From positions 31,369,232 to 31,433,231 of the forward strand of contig NC_072794.1 in the NCBI RefSeq assembly GCF_028583425.1: 64,000 bases of DNA. The letters are read 5' to 3'. The translations under genes were made by a program, and so were the position numbers. Source of the stretch: Eublepharis macularius. Taxonomy: Eukaryota; Chordata; Lepidosauria; Squamata; Eublepharidae. Shown piece after piece: positions 10,684 through 22,990 of this stretch (its first letter is position 1; every line of letters starts with the position of its first letter). The notes under the pieces are model-generated. The model was given only the letters and a program-made list of their open reading frames with translations, had not been told where the DNA came from and did not search any database.

Positions 10684-11430
10684 AAGGGCTCATGACATCA
10701 TTTTGGAGAAACGAAACTCACATTCAAACAAAACCTGTCATCTCTTTACACCTATGGATAGGCTATTCTCCATTTCTCACTCTCGCGACAGCTTTATTAC
10801 CCTCCTTGTCTCCATGGTAGTTACTTGTTACTTTCACACACACTCTCTCCCTCCAAAAAGGAGGGAGGGGAAACTTATAATTCTCCCTTTGTCTCTGCCT
10901 CTGCATCCCAAGAATGTTCAGTTATCTGTCCAAGGCCAGATTTTCTCTTCTCATGTGCAACCAGGGAGAAAGGGGGTGGGGGTGGCTAAAAGACAGAGAC
11001 CAGTTACTTAAAACATAAAGAATCCATCCTAAGCTTCTTGCTAGCTTAATATCACAACTATATGATTAATATAAATGTGCTAATCCCACACCTTTATTGC
11101 CCACTTGCTTTGTGCCACAAAGCTCCGGTCTATTTTATATACTTTCGCCCCTCAATTCAGATCATACACAGAAAGGGCTGTTTCTGTTGGTTTCTGTTAT
11201 CTGCATTTATTTGTTTATATTTTCTCCGTATTAATCTTCTTTCAAATTTTAATATTTAGTGCTAAAGAATGCCCTTAACTCTTGGAGTAGGCCCCCTCAA
11301 AATCATAGGCCCATGCCAACTGGCCCTACCGCCACCCCTCTCTTTTCTGCACTGCCTGGTGCACCACCAGAGGGCGCTGCCATGGAGGGAAGCCTAGGCC
11401 CCTCCAGAAAATGTGCCATGGTGGAGGAAA
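10684..11430. other. No confident feature
   Basis: Pyrimidine-rich and AT-rich stretches without a conserved frame. Around 11,290-11,328 the phrase ATAGGCCCATGCCAACTGGCC could be the far terminus of the hAT element described upstream. Confidence 0.35.
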
Positions 11431-11540
11431 GAGCATGGGTTAGAGATTGCCTTCTGGATTCAATTCAGTGCACTGGATCTAACCCTTTAAAGCCCTTCAT
11501 GACCTGAAGGACCACCTCCTCTGCAATAAACCCATGCAGG
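11431..11540 (+). repeat. Possible L2-like fragment
   Basis: The words ACTGGATCTAACCCTTTAAA and GCCCTTCATGACCTGAAGGA resemble the L2 ORF2 C-terminal stretch encoding KALHGL. The copy is short. Confidence 0.35.
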
Positions 11541-12049
11541 AGAGGGAGCTGCTAGAGCTGTGAATCTTTTTCTGTTGCCTTCCTTAACTGCTGGGGGAAT
11601 TTGCTGAGGTTACTGTGTGGGAGGACATTGTTTGGGGTTGTGTGAGTGTGTGGAGCCTGCTGTAAAGTGGTGCCAGTTGGAGTAAGTGTTTCTGTTTGTC
11701 TTTTTTGCCTGAGTTGGTACTGATTGCAGAGGGGGATTGTTCCTGGGACAGAGCAGGAAGGGGAGCTGTTGCCGCTGCTGCTGAGGTGGTGAGTTTTGCC
11801 TTTTCTTAACTGTTTAACTTTTCTTAAATGCTAGGGAGAATTGGCTGAGTTGCTATTGTGTGGAAGAAGAAAGTCTGAGGAGTGGGGAACCAAGGGGCAA
11901 AGGCCTAGTCTCCTAGTGCTCCCAATAAGGTAAGTGGACTTTCCACAAGGAGACCACATAAATACGTAGGGTATTAAAAGGGGGAATATATATAGTTATA
12001 TAAAAATAATAAGAATAAGATTTTTTTTAAAGAGAAATTATGAAGGTAC

Positions 12050-12918
12050 TATGCCTGTATGGGGTTGGGGGCTATCCAGTGTTTTGCACTGAGTGTCACA
12101 TGTACGACTATCTGCCCACTGGGCAGAAGTCTTAGGTGTGTGCTCAGTGCAAGGAGCTCCTGGTTCTCAGGGAGTGAGTTCGCACCCTTGAGGCTGAGGT
12201 GGCTGACCTGGAGAAGCAAACACGGTCAGACACATGGAGAAGACTCTTGGGGACTTGTTAGATGTGTCTCACTCTGAGAATGGCAGCCCCACCGCAGCTA
12301 GGGAGCATGAGGGTCGAGAGGAGACAGGGCATCGTACTGAGGATAAGGGGAATATGCCCTCAGGAGGGACCTCTTCTTCAGTTGGTGAACGGGTATCCTT
12401 TTGCACCATCCCTGGGCAGGGAGGGTGGGGGGCTCTTGGTAGTTGGTGATTCAATCCTTAGGTGGGTAGACAGCTGGGTGGCAAACCCGCATACTGACCT
12501 TATGGTGACTTGCCTGCCTGGTGCAAAGGTAGCGGGCATCATGTGGGTTCTAGATAGGTTGGTAGACAGTGCTGGGGAGGAGCCAGTGGTCATGGTACAT
12601 GTTGGTACCAACAATGTGAGGAAATGCAAGTGTGAGGTCATGGAGAAAAAATTTAGGCTGCTAGGCAGGAAACTTAAGGCCAGGACCTCCAAGGTAGCTG
12701 TTCCACGCACAGGGCCAGAGAGACAGGCTCAGATTAGGAGTCTCAATGTGTGGATGAAACGATGGTGTGGGGAGGAAGGGTTCAAGTTTGTGAGGCAATG
12801 GGATGTTTTTTGGAACAAGCAGGAGCTGTACAAAAGAGAGAGTCTCCACTTGTCCCGAGAAGGAACCAGGCTGCTAGCGCTTAAAATCAAAAAAGTGGCA
12901 GAGCAGATTTTAAACTGA
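12050..12918 (+). pseudogene. CR1 ORF1 remnant with esterase (SGNH) domain
   Basis: An N-terminal Cys-rich knuckle is visible in a broken frame near 12,080-12,160. The frame 12262-12918 then carries LLVVGDSILRWVDSWV, VVMVHVGTNNVRKCK and SLHLSREGTRLL, matching the GDS, GTN and H-containing blocks of the CR1 ORF1 esterase. Frame changes separate the two parts. Confidence 0.8.
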
Positions 12919-13089
12919 ATCTTGGGGGAAGGCCGACAGGAGACTAAATTTCTTTGGTTCCGGATGGTTCATCTCTAAGAGATGAAGAGTTAGCTGTTAC
13001 TTTTCCACTGAGATGGTGACAAACAATATGGACTGCCTGGCAAGGTCTCGAGGCAGCAGAAGGAAGGTTGCAGTCCAAATGTGCCTGGG

Positions 13090-13660
13090 AAATTATAGAT
13101 GTTTATATACGAATGCTAGAAGTGTCTGAGGTAAAATCAGGGAGTTGGAATGCTTAGTGTTGGGGGGAAATATAGACATTGTGGGAATTACAGAAACTTG
13201 GTGGGATGAGGAAAACCAGCGGGATACGGCAATTCCTGGATATAGATTATATCGTGATAGGAAGGGAAGGGTTGGAGATGGGGTGGCTCTGTTTGTCAGA
13301 GAGGATATACAGTCCAGTAAAATTGAGAAGGTAAGAGAATTAGATTTGCTTCTGGAAATGCTATGGATTAAAATAATGGGCCAAAAATGAAACTTAACTC
13401 TAGGAGTTTTTTTATCACCCACTGGATGATTATAACATGATGAAAGAAATAAGGATAGCGGCTAGATGAAATAACTTGTGTAGTAATAGGTGATTTCAAT
13501 TACCCACACATTGATTGCGTCAACATGTGTTCAAGTTGGGAGAAAGTGACTGAGCTTCTAGACACTCTCAATAACTGTGCTATGGAGCAGATGGTTGCAG
13601 AACCTACCAGGGGAGAGGCGATCCTGGACTTGGTCCTAAAGCCCAAGATCTGGTGAGAGA
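13090..13660 (+). pseudogene. CR1 ORF2 endonuclease domain remnant
   Basis: NIDIVGITETWWDEENQ and GDGVALFVREDI are APE-type endonuclease blocks. The remainder follows in other frames up to about 13,660 (e.g. a GDFNYPHIDC-like block near 13,490). Confidence 0.8.
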
Positions 13661-14180
13661 TGTAAAAGTGGTTGCACCGCTTGGGAACAGGGACCATAAT
13701 GTTATTGAGTTCAGCATTTGCATAAATAGGGAGTTGTCCAAAAAGACCAACACAACCACTTTGAACTTTAATAGGGGTAACTTCTCTGAGATGAGGGGGC
13801 ATATGAAGAAGAAACTGAAAGGAAAGGTCAAAAGGGTCAAAAGCCTTGGGGAAGCTTGGAGACTATTTAAAATGACAATCCTAGAAGCTCAGATAAAATA
13901 TATACCACAGGTTAGGAAAGGCACAAATAGGTATAAAAAAGGCCTGCTTGGTTAACAAACAAAGTAAAGGAATCTATAAAAGGTAAGAAGGTTTCCTTTA
14001 AAAGATGGAAAGCTAGTTGGAGTGAGGTATATAAAAGGGACACAGGCTGTGGCAAAGAAAATGCAAATCTGTGATCAGGCAGGCAAAAAGGGACTATGAG
14101 GAACGCATTGCAAAAAACATAAAGACCAACAATAAACATTTCTTCAAATATATTAGAAGCAGGAAACCAGCCAGTGGGCA

Positions 14181-15170
14181 GTGGGGCCCCTGGATGATCA
14201 AGGGGTAAAAGGATTACTGAAGGATGATGGGGAAATGGCCGAGAAGCTAAATGCATTTTTTGCCTCTGTCTTCACTGTAGAAGGTGAGAGGTGCTTGCCC
14301 ACTCCAGAAACGCTGATTTCGGAAGGAGTGTTGAAAGACCTGAGTCAGATTGAGGTGACGAGAGAGAAGGTCCTACGACTGATAGACAATTTAAAATCTA
14401 ATAAATCACCAGGCCTGGATGGCATGCATCCAAGAGTTTGGAAAGAACTCGAATGTGAACTCGTGGAACTTCTGACAAAGATATGTAACCTTTCATTAAC
14501 ATCTGCCACCATTCCTGAGGACTGGAAGGTAGCTAATGTCACCCCCCTCTTTAAAAAGGGTTCCAGAGGAGATCTGGGAAATTACAGGCCAGTCAGACTA
14601 ACATCAATATTGGGTAAGTTGGTGGAAACTGTTATTAAAGAGAGGCACATTGAACAAAAGTTATTGAGTAAGACTCAGCATGGGTTCTGTAAGGGACGAT
14701 CTTATCTCATGAACCTGTTAGAGTTCTTTAAGGGAGTGAACAAACATGTGGACAAGGGGAAACCAATAGATGTTGTCTACCTGGACTTCCAGAAAGCTTT
14801 TGATAAAGTTCCTCATCAAAGGCCACTAAGTAAGCTCAATAGTCATGGGATAAAAGGACAAGTCGTCTTGTGGATCAAAGACTGGCTAATGAATAGGAAA
14901 CAGAGAGTGAGTATGAATGGGCAATATTCACAGTGGAGGGTGGTAAGCAGTGGGGTACTGCAGGGCTCAGTATTGGGTCCAGTGCTTTTTAACTTGTTCA
15001 TTAATGATTTGGAGTTGGGAGTAAGCTGTGAAGTGGCTAAGTTTGCGGATGACACTAAATTGTTCAGGGTGGTAAGAACCAGGGAGGATTGTGAAGCACT
15101 CCAAAGGGATCTGTCAAGGCTGGGCGAGTGGGCGTCAACATGGCAAATGAGGTTCAACATGGCAAAGTAA
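14181..15170 (+). pseudogene. CR1 ORF2 reverse transcriptase domain, 329-codon open segment
   Basis: The RT blocks are clear: SNKSPGLDGMHPRVWKE, IPEDWKVANVTPLFKKGSR, VVYLDFQKAFDKVPHQ, SSGVLQGSVLGPVLFNLFI and the catalytic AKFADDTKLF. After NMAK at 15170 the protein continues in another frame (15128-15430: VMHIGAKNPKYKY, ERDLGVVVHNSLKMS) until the element is cut. Confidence 0.9.
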
Positions 15171-15432
15171 TGCACATTGGGGCCAAAAATCCCAAATATA
15201 AATACACAACGATGGGGTCCAAACTGGCGGAGACTGACCAAGAGAGAGATCTTGGAGTCGTGGTGCATAACTCACTGAAAATGTCAATACAGTGTGCGAC
15301 AGCAATAAAAAAGGACAACACTATGCTGGGGATTATTAGGAAGGGAATTGAAAACAAAGCAGCTAGTATCATAATACCCCTGTATAAATCAATGATACGA
15401 CCTTATTTGGAATACTGTGTACAATTATTGAT

Positions 15433-15740
15433 GTCAGGAAATGACAATGTTTCTGGTGATTTAATATTTTATTTTGTTAGTAACTTTATTTCACCACAAT
15501 TTAATTACAGTGTGTATAATTAAGAGCCTTTGATAAAGAATTTGCTGAAACTGAATAACAAGCTGGCAGTACCCAAGCCTTCTTGGCCGCTGCCTTCTTG
15601 ACTGTTTGTATTGACTGTTTTTTTTTACTGTATTTCATTGTACGGGTGTTATTTATTGCCGCCCCTGAGGACGTTTGGCACAAAACAATGGGCAACAGCT
15701 GGCCCTGGCTGTCAGGCAGAGAACATAGTCCTTGATGTTT
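15433..15740. other. No recognisable feature
   Basis: Unique-looking AT-rich DNA after the CR1 break point. Confidence 0.4.
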
Positions 15741-16395
15741 TGATTTCTAAAATCTTGTTTTGCAGTGCCCTTACTGCTTCCTACTGTTTTTTGTGGTACT
15801 AGCATTTTAGTGCTAGTTCCGACCTGTTCCAGGAGCATTTGGGCAGGGACAGGGTTAATAAAAGCGTGCCAGTTCAGTTAGGGGTGCCAGCCTCCAGGTA
15901 GTGGCTGGAGATCTCCCGGAATTACAATTGGTCTCCAGGCCACAGAGAACAGTTCACCTGGAGAAAATGGATGCTTTGGGGGATGGACTCTATGGAATTA
16001 ACATCAAGGTCCTTTCCCTCCCCAAAACCCACTTGCTCCAGGTTTCTCCAGTTTTCACCCCACAGATCTCCAGGAATTTCCCAACTTAGAGCCGGCAACC
16101 CTAAGTTCAGTGCTTTCCTGTCTAAAAACCTACAGTGTCTTTAATGCTTCCTGCTGTTTTTTATGGTACTAGCATCCCTTTAGTGCCCATTCCATACTGC
16201 TTCGTGCTGTTCCGGGAGCATTTTAGCAGGGAAAGGGTTCATAAAAGGGATGCTATTTCCATGTTTTCTTTTCTAAAATATTGTTCGCCGGTGTCTTTAA
16301 CACAGCTCACTGTTTTTTGCGGTGCCGCTATTTGTTTACTGCCCGTTTTGGCCCTTCCGGCTGTTACCAGTTCCCTGCTGGAATCTGCTGGGCAT
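15741..16395 (+). repeat. Degenerate tandem repeat (about 3 units) upstream of NPL, split by a MITE
   Basis: Unit 1 (15741-15879) and unit 2 (16109-16260) share CTGTTTTTT.TGGTACTAGCAT, CTGTTCC.GGAGCATTT and GGGTT.ATAAAAG. Unit 3 (16260-16395) keeps the TTTCTAAAAT.TTGTT and GTGTCTTTAA starts and the CACTGTTTTTTGCGGT block. Units are about 140-155 bp. Units 1 and 2 are separated by family A element copy 3. Confidence 0.65.
15880..16108 (+). mobile_element. Family A copy 3, inserted in the tandem repeat
   Basis: It runs from TAGGGGTGCCAGCCTCC to GCCGGCAACCCTAA. GTTCAGTT before it and GTTCAGTG after it look like an 8-bp target duplication (7 of 8), as expected for hAT-type elements. Confidence 0.6.
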
Positions 16396-16550
16396 GCTCA
16401 GTGAGTACAGACAACCGGGGCGACTTTGCTTGATTGAATCCGGCTGGAATTGCACCCCCTTGTCCTGGTGAGAAAAAAGAGAGAAGCTGGTGTGCTGAGC
16501 TGTGTTTTCGGGCTGTGGTACAGGGGCAGGGCTGATTTGCGAAAGGAGAA

Positions 16551-16875
16551 TTTATAAACAAGGAGGATTAGCGGAGGCGGTGCTACTGAAGGGGAGGAGG
16601 CTACCGAGAGAGCGTTAAATCTGGATGTCAAGCGGGAGTTGCTCTGCTTTGCAGTTGCCTTCTCCTTTTCTTGCACTTGATGCAAGAATGGCTCTGCTGG
16701 GACTTTTACGCAACTGATGTCCAGCGGGAGGGTTGAAAGATTTCCGCCCTGAGCGTCGAGCGTTTGGGGAAGTTTGTTCTCAAAGCAGACTGCAGACTCT
16801 CCACCGCTAGCAGTTTTGACATCGGGCGCGATTTGCAAGGGCTTGACCACCATTTACCCCAGAAACTGATAGCGA
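16551..16875 (+). promoter_or_regulatory. NPL: Probable NPL promoter (TATA-like box) and noncoding first exon
   Basis: TTTATAAA at 16551-16558 resembles a TATA box, and a consensus donor (CGA then gtgagt) ends a putative exon at 16875. The acceptor before the start codon (ending 17462) would pair with this donor, giving a noncoding exon of roughly 16,580-16,875. This is inferred from signals and from knowing that mammalian NPL has noncoding 5' exons; no transcript evidence is available here. Many short frames on either strand across it are not conserved. Confidence 0.45.
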
Positions 16876-16969
16876 GTGAGTTATGCTTCTGCTGAGCAGC
16901 GATTTAAACTTTTTGAATCCGAACGCATTCTTTTGCGGTTAGTATTGGAGATAATTAATGAAACATTTT

Positions 16970-17325
16970 AAAGTGACTCTCTGGCTGCAATCCTAAGGAT
17001 GCTTTCCCTAGAGAAAGTCATGGATGTTACTTCCAAGTAGACCCAGCTAAACAGAGGGAGTAATTCTAAACTGCTTTACTTGGACATGTCCCATGTTATT
17101 TGATGGCGTTTACTCCCAATTACTCCCCATAAAGGCTTTAGGATCACAGTTTTACAGGGGCAATTTTATTTATTTTAAAAAGATATTTCTGAGTCTTCCA
17201 GGCGGCTTGCAATTAAAACAACATAACAATATAAAAACTAGCCATTAAAAATAAGCCATTGAAATCAGTGGGGTTTAGACTAGAATAACTCTGCATAGGA
17301 TTGTACTGTTTGTGTACTTGTGATA
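16970..17325. repeat. Short sauropsid repeats near NPL exon 1
   Basis: GGCTGCAATCCTAAGGATGC with AAGTAGACCCAGC and, later, GCATAGGATTGTACTG match a very common reptile repeat built around a TGCATAGGATTGCAGC motif. 17161-17265 resembles a LINE 3' end on the minus strand (TTTTATTTATTTT then GGCGGCTTGCAATTAAAACA). Confidence 0.4.
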
Positions 17326-17507
17326 TAAATCTTGCGTTGGTGTTGGGGATTGTAAAGCCCCAGCACTGTTCTTGAAAGATGTTTACAGGGTTCTAGAATC
17401 TTCAAGTGAGGGTTTAGATATTAACTGAGGTCATTCAACACAAACTGATTTTCTTGCTCCAGCCAGATTTCTCTTTATTTTTCCCTGACTTCACACTCAA
17501 CGGCTTC

Positions 17508-17572
17508 ATGGCACCCCAGAAGAAGCTACAAGGCTTGGTGGCAGCCACCATCACTCCGATGACTCAAAATGG
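17508..17572 (+). CDS. NPL: NPL coding exon 1 (residues 1-21)
   Basis: The start codon at 17508 is chosen because the frame opens directly into the conserved aldolase start ([12 protein letters not shown]). The donor gtaaat follows AATGG, splitting a Gly codon after two bases. A probable acceptor (ttcttgctccag) ends at 17462, so about 45 bases of 5' leader precede the ATG. Confidence 0.95.
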
Positions 17573-20500
17573 GTAAATATTTCCTTGGCTATAAAAAGAC
17601 ATTATGGTTTGATTAGGTGGTCTCTTACATTACTTTGTGTTACTTTCCTTTTCCTTCCCTTTTATTCCCTTAGAAGCTAATTGATTCATAAATCTTGAGC
17701 AATGGCAAATACTTATTCCTTATTTTTTGGATGCAAGGGCTAAAAGGACTAAGACATATTTTGGAATGGCTGAAGTAAAGTATGCAGTTTCCTGGGGGTA
17801 AAGTGTAGGTGACTGGGGAAGGCAAGGGCAAACCACCCTGTAACAAAAAGTCTGCCAAGAAAATGTCATGATGTGACATCCCCCTCGTGGGTCAGTAATG
17901 ACTCGGTGCTTGCACAGGGGACTTTACCTTTACCTTTGAAGTAAATGTAGGATCCTTATAACTAAGCAAAAGAGCCAGGGTTTCTGGAGTATAAGGGGAT
18001 GGTTGGTTAATTAAAAGCATAATTACTTTGTGTTACATTAATTTTCATTGTTGACTGAGAACTGGGGTCATTTCTCCAAAAAGAAGGGGGGGAAATCAAA
18101 TGGCTTCTGAATGGCAGTAGTCAATTAGTGCTCTTTTGGCCCCCTGAAGTGTATAGCTTGGCTCACTCACCTGAGTTATCTCTTTGTGATAATTCAGAGA
18201 TGGTGATACTTTGTTCCATCTTCCTCTGTTCTTGGGTACATACTCCAGGCCATGGACTAAGGAATGCTGGACCAGATGGACGTTGGTAGGGTCCTGCAAG
18301 GTGCTTCATAAGCAAGAACATGCACTTGAGGTTGCTGCGTACAGATCGTTTATCACTTAATTGTTAAGGTATCCTGAAGATGCACTATTCTTTGTATATT
18401 TAAAACCAATTAATGGACTATGGGAGTTTGTCTACAATAAGCAAAAACCAGTAGATTGTGCATAGGACTGCCAAACTCCAGCTGGTGCTTGGAAACCTCC
18501 CAGAATTACAACTGATTTCCGGATTACAGAGATCAGTTCCCCTGGAGGAAATGGTTGCTTTGGAGGGTGGACTTTATCCCATTGGGGCCCCTTCCTAAAC
18601 CTCGCACTCCAGGATCCACCCCCAAAATCTCCAGGAGTTTCTCAACCCAGTGCTGGCAACCCAAGATTGAAGTTAGCCCAGAGAAGTTGGCCTTCCTATT
18701 TGTAATAGATTCTTGATGATTTCTCTGCTGTTTGCTTCTACTTCTTGGAGTCGTGCTCAACATAAAAAGTGAAGGTCATGAGTTGAAAGACAACATCAGG
18801 AAAGTAGAATCCAGTATCTGCTGGGAGGGAAAACCACAAAATTGTGCCGAAGTAGGACTGCTGTTGGTCATCTGCACAGGCCTTGATTCCTCTTAGACTA
18901 GTTTTTTGCCCTCCTGAACATAAGACAGTCTCTTGTTGCTTCTGTAAACAAAGATATTGTATCTTCACAGATTAACTAGTTTACTTGAGTCAGCAAGTCG
19001 GGGGTGGGGGTGGGGTGACACTGATAATTATTACCTCAGAGAAGGAGAACATGAAACAATAATGTCTTGCTCTGGAGCTTCTTCTGGTCCTTGTCAGCAC
19101 TCTTAGAAGAGGCCAAAAGGAGTATGCAAAATGTCTGTGGGTCAGGGGATTATCTCAAGTGGCACGAAAAGAAGAGGGCTTCCCCCCTCTCCCACATGGG
19201 CATTTTCTTTGCTAGTATAAAGAAGCACTGCTGAAGCTGGTAGGCTGACAGCTAGTCAGAATGGGAATTTCTGTTCCCAAGCATTTTTCCTGAGCCGAAG
19301 GACAATACAGTCCAGCTATTGGTGCCCCATAAAATCCCTAATCTGTTCTTCTCCCCTACACAAGTTCTTTGCATGAATGGTAAGATGCAAGGAATACCAT
19401 AGATAATTTCTGCTACCTAAGTTCCCTTTCTTTCTAGAGAAATCAATCTGTCTGTGATCGGCCAGTATGTGGACTATCTGATAAATGAGCAAGATGTGAA
19501 GAGTGTTTTTGGTAAGTCCCAGCCTTTTGTAACTTGTATCCTTGTGTAAATAGCGTGGCTTTCTAGCCCTTCTCCAAAAACTGGTATGGTTCCAGCTTTG
19601 GATAGCCAAAGTCAAACAGACAAAGCATATCAAGAGGTTAAAAGGTATCATGGTAGTTAACCAATTACTTTGGCAGGGGCTGGCTGCATTCATTCTGTAT
19701 CTGGACTGAGACAAATACGTCCCATTACATCTTACAAGGCTAGCTTTTAAAAGGCTAACATCTTAAAAGGCTAACTAGGAGACTCCAATTGGTGCAAAAC
19801 GCTGCGATGCGACTGCTATCGAGTGAGCAGGAACATGAACATCACCCCCATTCTGCAGTCACTCCATTGGCTACCTATCAGCTACCGTGCCCAGTTCAAG
19901 GTATTGGTTATCACATACCAAAGCTCTTCATGGCCTTGGCCCGGCATACCTACAGGATCACCTCCCTCCCTATGTTCCTCCACGGCAACTTCGCTCATCT
20001 GAACAGGGTTTCCTGCAGGTGCCACCCTGCACATGGGTGAAATTAACAGCAGCCCATACGTGGGCTTTCTCTGTGGTAGCCCCTACCCTGTGGAATGGCC
20101 TGCCTGAGGCAGTCTGGAGAGCCTCCACTCTCCTAGCTTTCCTCAAACAGTGCAAAACTGAATTATTCAAAACGGCTTTTGTATTATAGGGAGGGTTTCT
20201 CAGATGCTTCGCTAATGAGTTAAGAACCATAGATTTCACCACTATGTTGCCTTAGATACTACCTGTTGTCTTAAATATGTGCTCCTATGAGCTACTTGTG
20301 CTTCTAATGTCAGCCCTAGAATTGCTTGTGTTCTGTTTCAGCATTTCTTCAACTCTGTATTGGATTCTTACTAGAGCTATGTCTTTGTAAAATTGTGTGT
20401 ATTTACCTTATGACATTGTTTATGGAAATGTCCCTGAAATTGACTGAACTAATCTCACACTGTGGAATCCGCCTTGAGTCTCAGGGAGAAAGGCAGACTA

Positions 20501-22933
20501 TAAATGACATAAATAACAACAACAACAATTGATTTATTGCAGTGATAGCCTTTTGGAAGCATAAGCCTTTCTAAAGTATGACCGAGCCTATGAAAGCTTA
20601 TGCTGCAATAGATTAGTTAAAGATGCTACAGGTCGCTAACGCCTCTGCATGTACCACAGCAATTAAAATGAGGTATTGATCTGCTGGTTAATTCTGTCCA
20701 AGAAGCAGGAAGCTGACCACAAGCAATTCAGATCACATATTTAACATGATCTTCATGGCCATTTCCTCTTCCAAGGCAAACCTGAGAACTCAATTAAATA
20801 GGGCTCGCTAGGGAAGTTTCAGCATCTCAGCTGATTACAGTTCTCAGGATTCTTTGCGTAAAGCTACGACTGTTGGTGCAAAATCAGTATAGCTTTGTAG
20901 TGTGTAAACCTTCTGTTTTAAGCAAAGACTGTCTCGGCATGGCCATATTTGCAAATGGTTTCCTAAAAAACGTACAAGCATTTTCTAAATCAGAAGACCA
21001 GTAAAGGCAGAAAAATGCCCCTGTCGAACTCTTATCCCATGACTACCCATCCTCTTCTATAATGTACCACTCGGTTCATGCAGGCAGGCTGGTCATCCCC
21101 ATTGTCTCGCTTAAACTGAACTGAGCATGACCCTGGGATTTACCTCTAGTCCTCTGTGCCATGCAGTGGTTCTGCAGCAGAGACTGATGTGGAAAGCGCT
21201 CCTGAAAGTAGAAAGTATGAGGAATGGCTCAGGACATGGACTGGCTGCAAGGTTCCCATAATGTCCGTCTCTTCTTCAAATCATTTATGGATTGAATTGG
21301 GAGGCACAACCAACCAGTAAGGAGTTATTTTAACACTTAGCCCAACCTGGATGTCTTGGGGAGGGGGGCTGACAATAAAACGATTTTAAAAAATAACTGA
21401 AAAAGTACAATCCAGAATGGCCAAATAAAAACCAAACCCTAGCAGACACCAAAAAGGCTCTTTGTGGGAGTTAAATCAAGATGTTAGTCTGTCTGTAGCA
21501 GTAGAAAAGAGCAAGAGTACAGTAACACCCAGGGCTTTTTTTCTGGGAAAAGAGGTAGTGGAACTCAGTGGGTTGCCCTCGGAGAAAATGGTCACATGGC
21601 TGGTGGCCCTGCCCCCTGATCTCCAGACAGAGGGGAGTTGAGATTGCCCTCCGCGTTGCTCAGCAGCGTGGAGGGCAATCTAAACTGCCCTCTGTCTGGA
21701 GATCAGGGGGCGGGGCCACCAGCCATGTGACCATTTTCAAGAGGTTCTGGAACTCCGTTCCACCACGTTCCAGCTGAAAAAAAGCCCTGGTAACACCTAT
21801 AAGACTAACAAAATTTGTGGTAGGGTATGAGCTTTGGTGAGGCACAGCTCACTTCTTCAGATAAGACTAAATTTTGTTATGTTCAAAAGTCTCCCAGGAG
21901 GAGGCCAAAGAGGGTAATGAGGACCTGGGTATTGTAGTAAATTTCCACTATAGGAAGGGATTTCCATAAGCAGAACAGGAATCCTTGCTTACCGTCAGCC
22001 CCAAATATCCCATTAAATGCTGCTCCTTGAGGGGACAGGAAACCCCCAAAATAGCATGAGGGCGATTCAGTGAAAATATTTAATCAACTGAAATTTTTCA
22101 AGCTATTCCTCATATGGCATCGAGAAATGAAGTAGGCGTCTATATTTTAAGTAAAGAGAGATATTCTACCTTCTTTGTGTTCTCAATTTTTTTCCCTAAC
22201 AGTAAACGGGACAACAGGAGAAGGCCTGTCTCTGAGTGTTCAGGAGAGGAAACTGCTGGCAGAGGAATGGGTGGCAAAGGGGAAGGATAAGTGAGTAATT
22301 CTGGTGAATTATGTCTGTCTGTGAAAAATTGTTGCCTACTGAAGCAAAGACAGTTGGTCAGGAAATCAGCATCCTCTGTTTACTTCCCCGTTGGGTTTAA
22401 AGGGCAGGGAGTGGGGATCATTTATCAGAATATTGCTGATATCACAGTAAACTAATATTCTGCTTTTCTCCATGTTGCTCACAAGCAGGAGAAAGTAGCT
22501 GGTATTCAGTAAATAATCAGTGCTTGCTGTTCAAGTCTATCGGAGGATGAAAAAGAAGGGATAAATGTTGTCCTCTGAAGAAGGGATTCTTGGACAGCCG
22601 TTATCTTTAAGAGAGAAAAGGATGAGTAGATCAGTCCCTTAAGGCTAATCCCTTAAGGCTAGATCAATCTCTTAAGGCAGCTGCGATCTCCCCTGAATTA
22701 TTTTATGCTCTAAAATCTGCTGGTATAAATGGCTTCTTTCTGGGACTGTCACTACCCATATAGGTCCACAAGGCAACTCCAGTTGTCCAGACCAAGGCTT
22801 GTTAATAGTTCTTCCACTCAGGTTAGTAAGTTCTGCTTTTTTGGTGACCACACCTCTCTTATGGAATGGGCTTTCCAAGCGTGTGAAGAATGCTCCAACC
22901 TTGCAAAGGTTTTTGAAGCTCTGTGGCTTATGA

Positions 22934-22990
<57 letters not shown>

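Larger units (their letters stand above)
11556..15432 (+). mobile_element. CR1 LINE with ORF1 and most of ORF2, lacking its 3' end
   Basis: It has a GT-rich 5' leader (11556-12050), ORF1 (about 12050-12918), the apurinic-type endonuclease (about 13090-13660) and reverse transcriptase (about 14181-15420). It then breaks off in the conserved MIRPYLEYCVQ segment near 15432, without the last part of ORF2 or the short-repeat 3' end typical of CR1. ORF2 is cut into at least four frames, so the copy is dead. CR1 copies are usually 5'-truncated, so the missing 3' end points to a later deletion or rearrangement. Confidence 0.88.

Noticed and set aside
4209-11328. A single 7-kb hAT element with termini at 4,209 and 11,328
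   Set aside because: AGGGCC is shared by both ends but the rest of the terminal repeat is weak and the flanks show no 8-bp duplication; kept only as a possibility in the hAT entry.
16398-16853. 151-codon minus-strand frame at the NPL first exon
   Set aside because: No recognised domain or signal; its composition fits chance in a GC-rich leader, and the plus-strand exon with a consensus donor explains the region better.
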